A stretch of 64,000 bases of DNA from Pseudobdellovibrionaceae bacterium (GTDB taxonomy: Bacteria > Bdellovibrionota > Bdellovibrionia > Bdellovibrionales > JAGQZY01), in the NCBI GenBank assembly GCA_020635085.1, contig JACKAL010000002.1, positions 321,079 to 385,078 of the forward strand, in the 5' to 3' direction. Made by a program: the position numbers and the translations under genes. Below are positions 55,214 through 64,000 of the stretch, piece after piece; the stretch's first letter is position 1, and every line of letters begins with the position of its first letter. The notes beneath the pieces were generated by a model. That model did no database searches. It had not been told where the DNA came from and worked only from the letters and a program-made list of their open reading frames with translations.

Positions 55214-56056
55214 CTATGTGGCGGAGCCGAGGAGAACTCGGCTCTCATTCCCCGCAGACTTTTTGTACAAAGATGCGCGTACCGGAAACTTCATAGAGAA
55301 AAATGGGCACTCCAACTGTCGCCGACGCATAAGCTCTAGAGACGTGCCTTTACGAGCCCCATCAAAGTCCTTCTCCTCCCATTCCCCCTGATGAATCACC
55401 AGCACATATCCATTTGATTTTAGATTTCTTACAAAGCTTTCAACCCACTTTCGAGCACTGGCATATTTCGCTGGAATTCCCCAAGCCAAAGCCGGTTCGC
55501 ACGAAACAAAGGGATAAAAGCACAAAATCAAGTCCGCACAATCCTGATATTGAAAAAAATCAGTAGCAATTATTTCTGCCTTTCCACTATCCAAAGAAAT
55601 GTAGTACTGCGCATGATCCCATAAGGAATAAAAATCCCTCAGCGGTACATAGGCATCAAGCTCAATGCCGATAAATGTGGATTCTGGTGCATGTTTTTTA
55701 AAATAAGAACGAAACGCAGGTAAGCGAGAAAAATCTTGTGTGCCCGGCTCTAATACACGCATTGGTTTTGTCCACCGCAATCCATCAAGCATTTGTTCCA
55801 TATACCAAAGAGTCGCTAAATTGCGGTGCCAATGGCGTGGTGCCAATCGTTTTCCTATATCGGAAAATTGATACCGATCGTTGATTTCCTGCGATGCCGG
55901 AGAAAACACGGGTGTTACTCGCGTGGCCTCACTATACCCACGTCGGCTATAGCGCAACAAAGAACGTATTTTTAGCCAAAAGCCATTCGATACAGAGCGC
56001 CCTCTTTGCCATACAGACATTGAGGTCTTCTCTTTGTTTTTCATATGATTCTGCAA
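55214..56056 (-). CDS. Methyltransferase-like protein
   Basis: A 280-residue cytoplasmic protein. Residues about 95-180 look like a Rossmann methyltransferase core: MRVLEPGTQDFSRL is the cofactor-binding loop, FIGIELDAY the acidic strand end, and ADLILCFYPFVSCEPALAW the post-catalytic strand. A basic N-terminus (first 45 residues) precedes it. The substrate is unknown. The TTG at 56056 with AAAGGTG 5 bases upstream is the likely start; ATG 56044 is the alternative. Confidence 0.7.
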   Translation of the reverse strand: MQNHMKNKEKTSMSVWQRGRSVSNGFWLKIRSLLRYSRRGYSEATRVTPVFSPASQEINDRYQFSDIGKRLAPRHWHRNLATLWYMEQMLDGLRWTKPMRVLEPGTQDFSRLPAFRSYFKKHAPESTFIGIELDAYVPLRDFYSLWDHAQYYISLDSGKAEIIATDFFQYQDCADLILCFYPFVSCEPALAWGIPAKYASARKWVESFVRNLKSNGYVLVIHQGEWEEKDFDGARKGTSLELMRRRQLECPFFSMKFPVRASLYKKSAGNESRVLLGSAT

Positions 56057-56077
56057 AAATACACCTTTACATCATTT

Positions 56078-56968
56078 TTATTTGCGCCGCACTGGAACTG
56101 ATAGATTACAAACATCGATATGCCCCACAGAATAATGAAACCAATCTTCTTGACGATTCCGTCGTGCCTCTAACCATGCATTAAAAGTTTTTGTATCCGT
56201 ACGTAATACCTCTAGTGCGATTTTTTCTTTCTCAGAAACATCGCTTGCCAAACGCATTGAACGAATCGGAATACGTTCCTTTTCTTTCTCATAAAAACCC
56301 ATAGGACCAGTACCGCGAGGAAGTGTGCTTAGCAGATCCATTCCCTCGAGCACACGCCCCACTAAAGTAACATTGCGGTCAAGGTGGCGCGGCGCTTGCC
56401 CAATCACCACGTAAAGCTCGGTCCCTCCCCCACTATCAGGAGGATTGTTACGACCGGCACCCACCATGCCATAACAATGGGTCATCCACATTTTTCCTGC
56501 TTTGGAATCGTAGGCTATAGGAAAGCCTTGATAAAAACCTGTCTGAGTGGCATAGGTATCCCTATCAGGAATTTTCGCAAATAATAATTTATTATTCAGC
56601 GGCACTTCAAATTCAGCGGCTAATGTTGGTGCCGCACTCTTAATAGCTTTTTTATTTTTGATATCTTCGGAATTTGGATCTCCCCACTGAACCACATAGT
56701 TGTCTTGTGTGCGCACAATAGCAAGACCGTCCCAATATTTTTCCTGCGCAAGCTTCTGAATATTAACTACATGTCGAGGTGCAAATTCAGGATTTAACTC
56801 GATGATCACGCGTCCGTTGGGGATTTCCATGTACAATACATTTTTATTATCAACGGCTCGCCAATCTTTAGAGTTTGAGTTTTTTAAAATTTCACTCGCG
56901 GAAAGGCCTCCTTTGGCATAAGTACTCATTGTACAAAACAACAAACACAAGAAAATAAAATTTGGCAT
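56078..56968 (-). CDS. Exported cyclophilin-type peptidyl-prolyl isomerase
   Basis: A 296-residue protein with a signal peptide (1-19, TYA). Residues 40-230 are cyclophilin: RVIIELNPEFAPRHVVNI, then FYQGFPIAYD, an MVGAG segment, TELYVVIGQAPRHLD and a VGRVLEGMDLL strand. Cyclophilins speed proline isomerisation during protein folding, here in the periplasm. A 60-residue tail (EKEKIALEVLR...) is unusual and may bind a partner. It precedes the methyltransferase-like gene on the same strand with a 21-bp gap. Confidence 0.9.
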   Translation of the reverse strand: MPNFIFLCLLFCTMSTYAKGGLSASEILKNSNSKDWRAVDNKNVLYMEIPNGRVIIELNPEFAPRHVVNIQKLAQEKYWDGLAIVRTQDNYVVQWGDPNSEDIKNKKAIKSAAPTLAAEFEVPLNNKLLFAKIPDRDTYATQTGFYQGFPIAYDSKAGKMWMTHCYGMVGAGRNNPPDSGGGTELYVVIGQAPRHLDRNVTLVGRVLEGMDLLSTLPRGTGPMGFYEKEKERIPIRSMRLASDVSEKEKIALEVLRTDTKTFNAWLEARRNRQEDWFHYSVGHIDVCNLSVPVRRK

Positions 56969-57065
56969 TTTCACCTCAGAAGTACTACTTTAAATGGGTG
57001 CGTACGCAGAATAGAAAAATAGTTTTTTCGGCCCTTATTAAAACTCGGCAAAACATCAACGGAGA

Positions 57066-58229
57066 CTAATTTTTCTTAGCTAGCTCTTTCATTTTTTCTA
57101 TCTTATTTTGCACATATTCAGGCACATGCAGTCCACTACTACCCGAATAACCCACCTCAACACTGTCCTCATAAGCATCGGCACAGGACATGGCAATCGA
57201 AGAATGGGGTTTCATATTGATGCATAGAATGTAATATTTTTCGCTTAAGTCGGAAAAGCTCAATTCATTGGTCACCTCATAAGAGCGGCCCAAAATATAC
57301 AGTGCTTCAGATGCATTGGGACTGTTAGGGTATTTTTTTAACAACTGATGCATCAGTTCTGTGGCTCGCAAGTAGCGCACTTCCCCATTGGTAATCACTT
57401 GGTAGGGACCAGCTCCGTTAAGACCAACAAGCGCTTTCCCCTTGGCAATGAGCTCTTTATCGCTAGAAAATTTTTCTCCAGACTCTTTCTGCCACGTACG
57501 AATATCTTTGTCCCAGGCTGCAGCTTTTTCTTTTAGCGCTGTACTGGCATTATCTGATTTTTTAATTTTTTGCGTGATAAGCAAGGCTTGTTCAGGACTT
57601 TGCTTGACTCTAACCGCAATGGTTAGCGCAATATTAATCACCGATTCCAGAGCCATTTTATTTGTTTTTAAAAGGAGTGGTTCATCAATCATACGCATGG
57701 CATCTGCGTAAGCGGAGTCAAACTTACGCATGACCACTTCAAACTTCACTCTTTCACCCCATGATGCCTTTTTGAGCGGTTCTGACAACACTGTGACTAA
57801 TGGAAACTGAGGTCCACTATCGTCGCGAGTATGGCAAGCAATACAATAACTCATTGAAGATTTTAGACGACTTTTAGCATAGGCATAAGATCCTCGCTCT
57901 GTGCTTTTATACGCATTTTCTAACTCTTCACGAAATAGTCCTGATAGAAAAACCAGCGTAGGATCACTATCGGGTGCTTTTGTTCCATGCTTCTTAGCTA
58001 AATTTAGGCCCTGAGAAGTCTTATACAGTGCGGTAACTTTTTTCTTAAATTCTGCGATTTCTTCTGGTGTTTGTGGCCCCGAATCAAAGAGATCAGGAAC
58101 AAGCGCTTGCATATCTGTTGAGAGCGCCCGCATTTGTAAATTCCATTGCGGCGGCGCCTTAGTTTCGTCACTAGCTTGAATTCCTGGAGAGAATGAAAAA
58201 ACTAGGGTTAAAATGATGCTGCTTCTCAT
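57066..58229 (-). CDS. Exported c-type heme protein with TPR-like repeats
   Basis: A 387-residue exported protein with a signal peptide (1-19, GIQA). The single heme-binding motif CIACH (C129, C132, H133) lies in a segment followed by DDSGPQFP. The remaining sequence is helical, with TPR-like units (YPNSPNASEALYILGRSYE near 310). It is probably a periplasmic monoheme cytochrome with a protein-interaction surface; the partner is unknown. ATG 58229 follows AGGGAACG. Confidence 0.85.
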   Translation of the reverse strand: MRSSIILTLVFSFSPGIQASDETKAPPQWNLQMRALSTDMQALVPDLFDSGPQTPEEIAEFKKKVTALYKTSQGLNLAKKHGTKAPDSDPTLVFLSGLFREELENAYKSTERGSYAYAKSRLKSSMSYCIACHTRDDSGPQFPLVTVLSEPLKKASWGERVKFEVVMRKFDSAYADAMRMIDEPLLLKTNKMALESVINIALTIAVRVKQSPEQALLITQKIKKSDNASTALKEKAAAWDKDIRTWQKESGEKFSSDKELIAKGKALVGLNGAGPYQVITNGEVRYLRATELMHQLLKKYPNSPNASEALYILGRSYEVTNELSFSDLSEKYYILCINMKPHSSIAMSCADAYEDSVEVGYSGSSGLHVPEYVQNKIEKMKELAKKN

Positions 58230-58402
58230 AATCGTTCCCTTCACCGGCACTTGCTTTTGCACCTAAAGTAATCAGTGTCATGATTTTTTTACCTCTGAAT
58301 TATAAGCTTTTTTTTTATAAGAAAGTAAACAATTTCTTTTTTAATTTCCCTTTACAAGGTATGAAACACCTACATTATTGTTGTACAGAAAAGGAGATTC
58401 TT

Positions 58403-58891
58403 ATGGTGAAGTATGTAACTGGAGATATTTTATTAACACAAGCCAATGCGATTGCTCACGGCGTAGCACCTAATGATAGCTTTGCTCAAGGGCTAGCCCT
58501 TTCTCTACGCGAAAGCTGGCCGGCGATGTATAAAGATTTTCGTCACTATAGTCATACTCATCACCCTAAAGAAGGGGATTTGTGGAGTTGGAAAGGTGCA
58601 GACGGCCCAGTGATGATCAGCCTGTTTACCCAAGAGCATGCCAGCTCTCACAACGAGCATCCGGGAAAAGCTTCTGAATCCTACGTCAACCATGCCCTTA
58701 AGCACCTGGCAAAAGAAATTCAAAAATTAGAGATAAAAAGTATTGCCTTACCAAAATTAGCCACAGGCGTGGGCGGCCTTTCCTGGGAAACTGTAAAACC
58801 GCTGATCGAAAAACACCTTGGTGATACCGGCGCCCAAGTCATCGTGTACGAAAACTTCCAGAAAGGACAAAAAGCTCAGGAGGGATTATGA
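58403..58891 (+). CDS. Macro-domain protein (ADP-ribose binding)
   Basis: A 162-residue protein consisting almost only of a macro domain: YVTGDILLTQANAIAHGVA at the N-terminus and LPKLATGVGGLSWETV near residue 120, the diphosphate-binding loops. Macro domains bind or hydrolyse ADP-ribose derivatives, reversing ADP-ribosylation or clearing O-acetyl-ADP-ribose. ATG 58403 follows AAGGAGATTC. The CBS gene overlaps its end by 4 bases, so they are coupled. Confidence 0.88.
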   Translation: MVKYVTGDILLTQANAIAHGVAPNDSFAQGLALSLRESWPAMYKDFRHYSHTHHPKEGDLWSWKGADGPVMISLFTQEHASSHNEHPGKASESYVNHALKHLAKEIQKLEIKSIALPKLATGVGGLSWETVKPLIEKHLGDTGAQVIVYENFQKGQKAQEGL

Positions 58892-59271
58892 TTTCAAGAA
58901 AAATCAGTGACCACATGACTCAACTCCCCCACACCATTGGTGAGGGAGCCACTTTAAAAAAAGCACGTGAAATGATGATGGAGTTTTCGACCCATCATCT
59001 TCCCGTCCTTAGCGGCGGTGCTGTGGTTGGTATGTTATCAGATCGCGATATGCAAATGATTAAAAATCTCAGCGACGAAGAGCACGTTTTAGTGCGTGAG
59101 ATTATGACAGACGAACCCTTTATGGTAGACCATAGTGCAGATCTTAAAGACGTTCTGACGGAAATGCACAAACGCGGTTATCACAGCGCTATCGTGAAAG
59201 GTACCTCCCACGATAGCTGGGGTATTTTTACCGCCTCAGATGCGGTAAAACTTTTAGCACAAACTCTGTAA
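58888..59271 (+). CDS. Tandem CBS-domain protein
   Basis: A 127-residue protein made of two CBS domains: the first contains HHLPVLSGGAVVGMLSDRD, the second GYHSAIVKGTSHDSWGIFT. CBS pairs bind adenosine nucleotides or NAD-type ligands and act as sensors. It has no catalytic domain of its own. Coupling to the macro-domain gene (ATGA overlap) suggests the pair senses and processes adenylate or ADP-ribose species. Confidence 0.9.
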   Translation: MISRKISDHMTQLPHTIGEGATLKKAREMMMEFSTHHLPVLSGGAVVGMLSDRDMQMIKNLSDEEHVLVREIMTDEPFMVDHSADLKDVLTEMHKRGYHSAIVKGTSHDSWGIFTASDAVKLLAQTL

Positions 59272-59280
59272 CGGAGCACG

Positions 59281-59322
59281 CCCGGGATCCCTCTTCATAG
59301 GGATGCTGGGCAAGTCTTTTAG
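59281..59322 (+). terminator. Possible terminator after the CBS gene
   Basis: ATCCCT and AGGGAT (59287-59292, 59299-59304) pair with a 6-base loop inside an outer partial CCC/GGG pairing, followed by CAAGTCTTTT. The U-run is poor. Confidence 0.35.
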
Positions 59323-59505
59323 CTGGCATCTCGACATTATTTGCATTCTGTCTCAATATGCCTCTTAATGTCTCCTAAGAGCAGACCTCTTTCTAATAAG
59401 ACGGCAATAATAATCCCCGCCCTACTGGCCATGCACACCTAAAAAAACGTCCAGCTAGTCCACAACCCAATTCTCCTCTATTACAGAAATAGGTATTATA
59501 AGAAT

Positions 59506-60818
59506 ATGCGGTATTCTCTGAGTTTCATTACTGTTCTATGCTGTCTTTTCTACCCAAACGCCTTTTCTGAAAATGCCTCAACCGAATGGAAAAAACCTAC
59601 TCCCGCTCAACTGGAACAATTGAGTCAGGCCTCACTGGATGCCTATATTTATTTTTTTAATAAAAATATTCAATCTGGCCGTAATTTTGTAGACGTATTC
59701 TATAGAAAATCTAAAACTACTAATAAAAAAGAGGCTGAAGAACTCTTTGATAACCTTGGCAGTGCGCCAACGTTATCACGCGAAAAGAATCACCTCATTT
59801 TTACTTTTTCGCAGGGAAAATTTCAGTTGAATGGCCTGATCTTACTAAAAATCAGGTATTTATTGAGGAATAAGTTGGACTGTGGACCCCTCAGCTCCTC
59901 TTAAATTGCAGATTAATAGCCTTCTCAAAAATTACATCACGCTACACAACAAAGCGCCTCGTTACTGGATTCACTTATCCTACCAGAGGCACATGCAGGC
60001 AAATTAGCAATTTTAAAAATTATTTGTAACAAAAGTGCATCTGTGTGGGTGGATCGGAGCTGCTGTAGTAGGTGCCATTGCTACAGGTACCGCCGGTGAC
60101 ATCAAAATGGCCTAAGTAATGGCGGCTGTGCACTTGTAGCAAAAAGCCGGATGGAAACCTTGGGATGCTGGGGACCAGGCTGGTGCCGCTCGTGGAAGCT
60201 TGCAGATCTGGAATGGATCAAAAAAATGCAGACAACGGAAGATGCAAAAAAAAAGATCCTGATGTGGCCTGGATCCTAATGATATTAAATGCTCCCAAAA
60301 AGATGATGCCAGGAACATGATCTTTGATTCTAAAATTTATAAATCAGTTGCAAGTTTCAAAGGGCAACTGGCAGACAAACACATATGGGTATCATGCGCT
60401 TGCAAAAGTAAAAAGACAACAAGATTACTACTCTTTACTTATTTGACAATACACAATCGGCATCTCTTGAAAAAAATGCGGAGCCGAAAATTAAATTAAA
60501 TTATGTCACTACAAGGCGACTCCACCAACGCAACCCCCACCTTAGAATCTATAGATTTTCTGAAGAAAATCCTACCGGACTTGAGAATAAATATGCCAAT
60601 GTAGCAACAACAGATGAATCCTCACAAACACCACCGATTTTCGCAATGATGTGCCTGATATCAAATCTATGTCTGTATCTCTTGTGAAATTCATTAATGC
60701 CTGTAGCACAATAAAAGAAGTTGCCAAAATTGCTCCGGCTGCCGCTGCTGCCGCCGCACAAACGATTCAAGATCAAACGCCCAACCTGCAGCCAAATAAT
60801 AAGTACATCGTGCTTTAG
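59506..60818 (+). pseudogene. Decayed gene for a large secreted protein
   Basis: The first 105 codons read well, with a signal peptide (1-21, NAFS), then a one-base shift near 59820-59826 leads to VEWPDLTKNQVFIEE and a stop. Further shifts reveal APLKLQINSLLKNYITLHN, a Gly/Ala hydrophobic segment (AAVVGAIATGTAG near 60070), CSQKDDARNMIFDSKIYKS near 60290, FDNTQSASLEKN near 60440, and a last block ending NNKYIVL and TAG at 60816. At least six frame changes are needed. The pieces are in order, so one ancestral protein of roughly 430 residues is implied. Its function is unknown. Confidence 0.75.
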
Positions 60819-60992
60819 ATTTTTCACACGTGTTACTGATGTTGCCACTTCATACCTTGCTATACCTCTTTTCATCCAAACGCCTACCTGACTTTATTCT
60901 AAGTACATCTCTCAATGTTTCTCTATCAGTTTTATTGACAATCTCTGTGGCTCAGTCTACCAACAAATCTTAATACACAAAGGAACTTTAAA

Positions 60993-62103
60993 ATGAAAAA
61001 TCTCCTTTTTAATTATTCTACTCCTCGCATTCAACACTGTCATGCAAAGCTGCGCCTCTCACCCCTCTCCGCAAAAAACAACCTTAAAAATTGGTCCTTG
61101 GAAAAAATTAAACACCGTCGAGTTTAAAGGAAAACAAGATGATATCTACTTTGTAAATGCCAATATCGGCTGGTATGGAAACGGAAAAGGTTACCTCTAT
61201 AAAACCGTTGATGGCGGCGACACGTGGAAAGAAATCCTACACAAACCCGGAACATTTGTTCGCGCCTTAGGCTTTGTTGATGAAAACCTTGGGTTTGCCG
61301 GCAACATCGGTCCCGATTATTTCCCTGGTGTAACCGACAGCAAGCCTCTTTACAAAACTACTGATGGTGGAACAACATGGAAGGCCATTCACACCCTCAG
61401 TGGAAAAAACCTTAAAGGCGTTTGTGCGATCGACGTATTAAAAGCTAAATTCATCAACTCTGGAGTATTGGATCACCGAGTAACGGTTCGCGCCGCTGGG
61501 CGCGTGGGTGGCCCCGCAAAGATGGCCACCTCAAGAGATGGTGGGAACACCTGGAAAACCGAAGACCTTTCTCCTCTAGCAGAGATGATCCTTGATGTTA
61601 AATTCTTAAATGAAACCACTGGTTTTATATGTGCCTCAAGCAGCGCCGACATGGAAAAAACAAAAGGTCGCATTTTGAAAACTACTGATGGTGGTACCAC
61701 ATGGAAGGTGGTTTACGAATCGAAAGGCGCCAATGAGCTCATGTGGAAATGTTCTTTTCCTACTGATCGGGTAGGATACGGCACCCTACAAAGCTACGAT
61801 GAAGATCCCAAAAACACACAACGATATGTGGTTAAAACTGTTGATGGTGGCGACACATGGAAAGAAATCTCTCTCGTGAATGATCATAATGTGCGAGAGT
61901 TTGGCATAGGTTTTATCAATGCAGATGTGGGCTGGGTTGGTGATGTCAACGGCGCCTACTTTACTGAGGATGGCGGACACACTTGGATACATCAAAATAT
62001 CGGCCGCGCAGTTAACAAATTTCGTATTATCGAAACCGACGATAAGTACATCGTCTTTGCCATCGGTAGCGAAGTATACCGCTTAGAGGTTGCAAAGAAA
62101 TAA
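60993..62103 (+). CDS. Ycf48/BNR-type beta-propeller lipoprotein, apparent frameshift in signal peptide
   Basis: The body (from 61042) is a propeller of repeated (T)xDGGxTWK blades: TVDGGDTWKEI, TTDGGTTWKAI, SRDGGNTWKT, TTDGGTTWKVV, TVDGGDTWKEI and TEDGGHTWIH. This is as in Ycf48 and sortilin-like repeats, which act in membrane-protein assembly or as surface propellers. A good ribosome site (AAAGGAAC) precedes ATG 60993, but that frame breaks. Removing one T from the run at about 61009-61013 joins it to the body and restores a lipoprotein signal ending MQSC. Expected product: about 369 residues. Confidence 0.8.
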
Positions 62104-62139
62104 TCAGCTCAATGCCCCTCAATCCATTTTCTTATAAAG

Positions 62140-62233
62140 ATAGTAAATTCATATTAATTTGATTTAAATTGAATATAAACCCAATTTACCCATGTAATTA
62201 TTACAAAAATACGCATTAATGTAAATTTACTAT
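62140..62233. repeat. Separated inverted copies of ATAGTAAATT
   Basis: ATAGTAAATT (62140-62149) and AATTTACTAT (62224-62233) flank the space before the lipoprotein promoter. The right arm overlaps a perfect GTAAATTTAC palindrome (62221-62230) that abuts the putative -35 box. Confidence 0.4.
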
Positions 62234-62262
62234 TGATTATCTCCATACTTGTGCTGTATAAA
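62233..62262 (+). promoter_or_regulatory. Putative sigma-70-type promoter
   Basis: TTGATT (62233-62238) and TATAAA (62257-62262) with 18-base spacing, 26 bp before the lipoprotein start. Both boxes are one base from consensus. Confidence 0.5.
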
Positions 62263-62287
62263 TAAGCAAGTTTTAAAGGAGAGAAAA

Positions 62288-63046
62288 ATGAAAAACACAC
62301 TTTTAAAAAGCTTCGTATTGGCACTATCGATGGCGGCACTTACCGCCTGCGATAGAGGAACCATCGATTCAAACCTTATCGCAAAAGATTCTAGCGGAAA
62401 TAACAACATCTACCGCGACTATAACGTCGACTATAACGAAGTGACGAATGCAAGCATGGCTACCGCCACATTCTCATTAGGAAGTTCATGGGGCACAACC
62501 GTAAGACTTGTACCCCCAGCCTCGCTCACTATCAACGGCCTATCTCCAAAAGAAAACACCGATAAATTTGACGGAGGGGAGGTTGCCGCATTTTACGCAG
62601 GTTTTTTATTCCCTCCCGCCTGGCTCTTTGCTGGAGCAACAGGAACCACATATCATCAAACAATTTCAGGAAACCCAGGAAATATTTCTTTTGAGTTTAT
62701 CGATAACTCCGGCTCCTACTTCCATGAAACAGCTCACATCCCCACTTTATCTCTCAATGTACCTCCCACTACCTCATCCAGTGGCTTTAATATCGATGTT
62801 TTAGGTAATAGCCTCGGTGGCAATACCTCTGTTAGACTATCACAAGGTGATAACTATAAAAGCGTGTCGGGATATGGTTCACAAATACGAATTTTATCCA
62901 CTGACCTCAGCGCATTCGCACCAGGAAACATCCAAGTGCATGTCGAGGTCAGTTTAAGTACACGCATGAACCCTGATGGCAACAGTATAGGTGGATACAT
63001 AAACACAACGTATTCGTTTGCAAAACGTACAATTGAACTTAGGTAG
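62288..63046 (+). CDS. Lipoprotein, hypothetical
   Basis: A 252-residue lipoprotein (lipobox LTAC about residue 20), beta-rich, with no cysteine beyond the lipid attachment and no recognised domain. A hydrophobic FYAGFLFPPAWLFAGAT stretch occurs near residue 105. AAGGAGAG lies 5 bases before the ATG. It is the first gene of a three-gene unit with the TetR regulator (4-bp gap) and the ABC1-type kinase. Confidence 0.75.
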   Translation: MKNTLLKSFVLALSMAALTACDRGTIDSNLIAKDSSGNNNIYRDYNVDYNEVTNASMATATFSLGSSWGTTVRLVPPASLTINGLSPKENTDKFDGGEVAAFYAGFLFPPAWLFAGATGTTYHQTISGNPGNISFEFIDNSGSYFHETAHIPTLSLNVPPTTSSSGFNIDVLGNSLGGNTSVRLSQGDNYKSVSGYGSQIRILSTDLSAFAPGNIQVHVEVSLSTRMNPDGNSIGGYINTTYSFAKRTIELR

Positions 63047-63050
63047 GCAC

Positions 63051-63749
63051 ATGAAGATTTCGAAAAAGCAAAGAAAAGAAAATATTGAAGCTGTCTTTAA
63101 GGCCGTTATCAAGTTATCAAAAGATCGCGGCTTTGATTCTCTAACCATGAAGTCCATTGCTAAAGAGGCCGGCATCGGTGAGGCGACCATTTATAATTAC
63201 TTCCCCAAAAAAGAAACTCTAATCTCAGGATACTTTGACTGGTCTATCGAAGAAGCTATCAACAGAACTCAGAAAGAGCCTTTAAAGGAAATGAGCTTTA
63301 CCGATATTTTTCACACCCTTATAGAAAATCACTTGGAAGTTCTCACTCCGGCAAAATCTTTTTTTGCAGACTCCGTTCAATCGTTATTTACTAGTCCCAT
63401 TTCCTTAGCAAATACGTCTCTCGCGTCCATAAAAAATAAGCACTCCTTATTTCTCGCAGATGAGTTTTCCAAATCTGTTGCAAAAGGCGACTTCCCACAG
63501 CCGCCCTTTAAAGATTTCTTAGTCTCTTTAATGTGGGATTATCATATTGGGGTTCTTTATTATTGGCTCAAAGACAGCAGCAAATCCTCTCTAAGAACCA
63601 CCGAATTTATTGCTCTTAGCATGAAAGTATTCGAAGAGCTCCTGGGCAGTGATCTTTTTAATAAAATTTATGCTGTTGCTCATTTTTTATTTAAAGAACA
63701 CGTCCTCAATAAATTACTTAATCCGAAAGGTATCCCCCTTGAAGAGTAA
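63051..63749 (+). CDS. TetR-family transcriptional regulator
   Basis: A 232-residue regulator. The N-terminal helix-turn-helix is typical (FDSLTMKSIAKEAGIGEATI then YNYFPKKETLI, about 27-60), followed by an all-helical ligand-binding domain. The ligand is unknown. It lies 4 bp behind the lipoprotein gene and overlaps the kinase gene, so it probably controls its own operon. The GTAAATTTAC palindrome at 62221 is a candidate operator. Confidence 0.92.
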   Translation: MKISKKQRKENIEAVFKAVIKLSKDRGFDSLTMKSIAKEAGIGEATIYNYFPKKETLISGYFDWSIEEAINRTQKEPLKEMSFTDIFHTLIENHLEVLTPAKSFFADSVQSLFTSPISLANTSLASIKNKHSLFLADEFSKSVAKGDFPQPPFKDFLVSLMWDYHIGVLYYWLKDSSKSSLRTTEFIALSMKVFEELLGSDLFNKIYAVAHFLFKEHVLNKLLNPKGIPLEE

Positions 63750-64000
63750 AAGAATTCTAGATCTTGGCACCATAACAACTCAAATCGCCGTCAAAGAACT
63801 TGAAAATTTGACTTCTCAATTATTTTTGTCGAAAGAAAAACGCGAAAAACAAACTATCGCCACCCAACAACAAATCGCTGAAATTATTTTTTCAAAACTA
63901 AGTCAACTCAAGGGAGCCGGACTTAAACTCCTACAAGTGATGTCTCTTGATGAGGAGCTACTTCCCAAACCTTACATAGAAAAATTTGAATCTGCCTATG
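63739..64000 (+). CDS. ABC1/UbiB-family kinase-like protein, 5' part
   Basis: The frame from TTG 63739 is open to the window edge. The visible 87 residues end with LKGAGLKLLQVMSLDEELLP, which is the N-terminal KxGQ region of the ABC1/UbiB/AarF family. The usual glycine of KxGQ is leucine here (KLLQ). ABC1 proteins are atypical kinases or ATPases linked to quinone and lipid metabolism. It overlaps the TetR gene by 11 bases, with AAAGG upstream as ribosome site. Confidence 0.75.
   Translation, partial: MKSKRILDLGTITTQIAVKELENLTSQLFLSKEKREKQTIATQQQIAEIIFSKLSQLKGAGLKLLQVMSLDEELLPKPYIEKFESAY

Noticed and set aside
1..64000. CRISPR array, tRNA, rRNA, prophage or complete transposase
   Set aside because: No regularly spaced repeats, no cloverleaf-like intergenic sequence, and no transposase or phage structural gene was recognised.

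Overview
The window reads as chromosome of a moderately AT-rich Gram-negative bacterium, most likely a member of the Bdellovibrionota (Bdellovibrio-like). No rRNA or marker-grade gene is present, so this is inferred from content. There are many short-signal lipoproteins and outer-membrane barrels, and an unusually dense set of secreted wall- and protein-cutting enzymes: two SLT lytic transglycosylases, an L,D-transpeptidase, an M15/extensin-like peptidase, a subtilisin, a matrixin-like protease and an ACE-like M2 peptidase. GGAG-type ribosome sites are common. I saw no tRNA, rRNA, CRISPR array or prophage.

Layout. 1-3.8 kb: end of a hypothetical gene, htpX, and an Slt70-like transglycosylase. 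3.9-9.2 kb: a large Cys-rich lipoprotein and an OmpA-family protein. 9.2-15.2 kb: subtilisin, a zinc-ribbon membrane protein, lnt-mutS2, and a 36-residue exported peptide. 15.4-19.3 kb: uncharacterised genes, including a coiled-coil/alpha-crystallin fusion, a tandem-domain protein and a frameshifted small secreted protein. 19.4-27.2 kb: matrixin-like protease, hslO, histidine phosphatase, FAH-family hydrolase, putA, L,D-transpeptidase. 27.5-34.4 kb: DUF486 protein, sixA, a Fis-type regulator, a MerC-family protein behind a large palindrome, a DDAH-like enzyme, acs. 34.6-42.6 kb: M15-like peptidase, ABC exporter, outer-membrane barrel, second transglycosylase plus PilZ protein, a phospholipase-D-family lipoprotein. 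42.8-50.1 kb: a FecR/TPR-barrel pair facing a lipoprotein and a CHASE2 cyclase, with a 159-bp palindromic element between. 50.2-59.3 kb: M2 peptidase, MscS, a secreted protein with a sigma-54-type promoter, methyltransferase-like, cyclophilin and c-heme/TPR proteins, and a macro-CBS pair. 59.5-64 kb: a decayed secreted-protein gene, a Ycf48-like lipoprotein with a one-base slip in its signal peptide, and a lipoprotein-TetR-ABC1 kinase operon that runs off the end.

The most interesting non-coding signals are a repeated 17-bp palindrome (TGTCTCA-N3-TGAGACA type) in two promoter regions, a perfect 12-bp-arm palindrome upstream of the MerC gene, several hairpins that cover start codons or ribosome sites, and apparent frameshifts at or near homopolymer runs. 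All functional statements rest on motif recognition by eye; no alignment or search was run.
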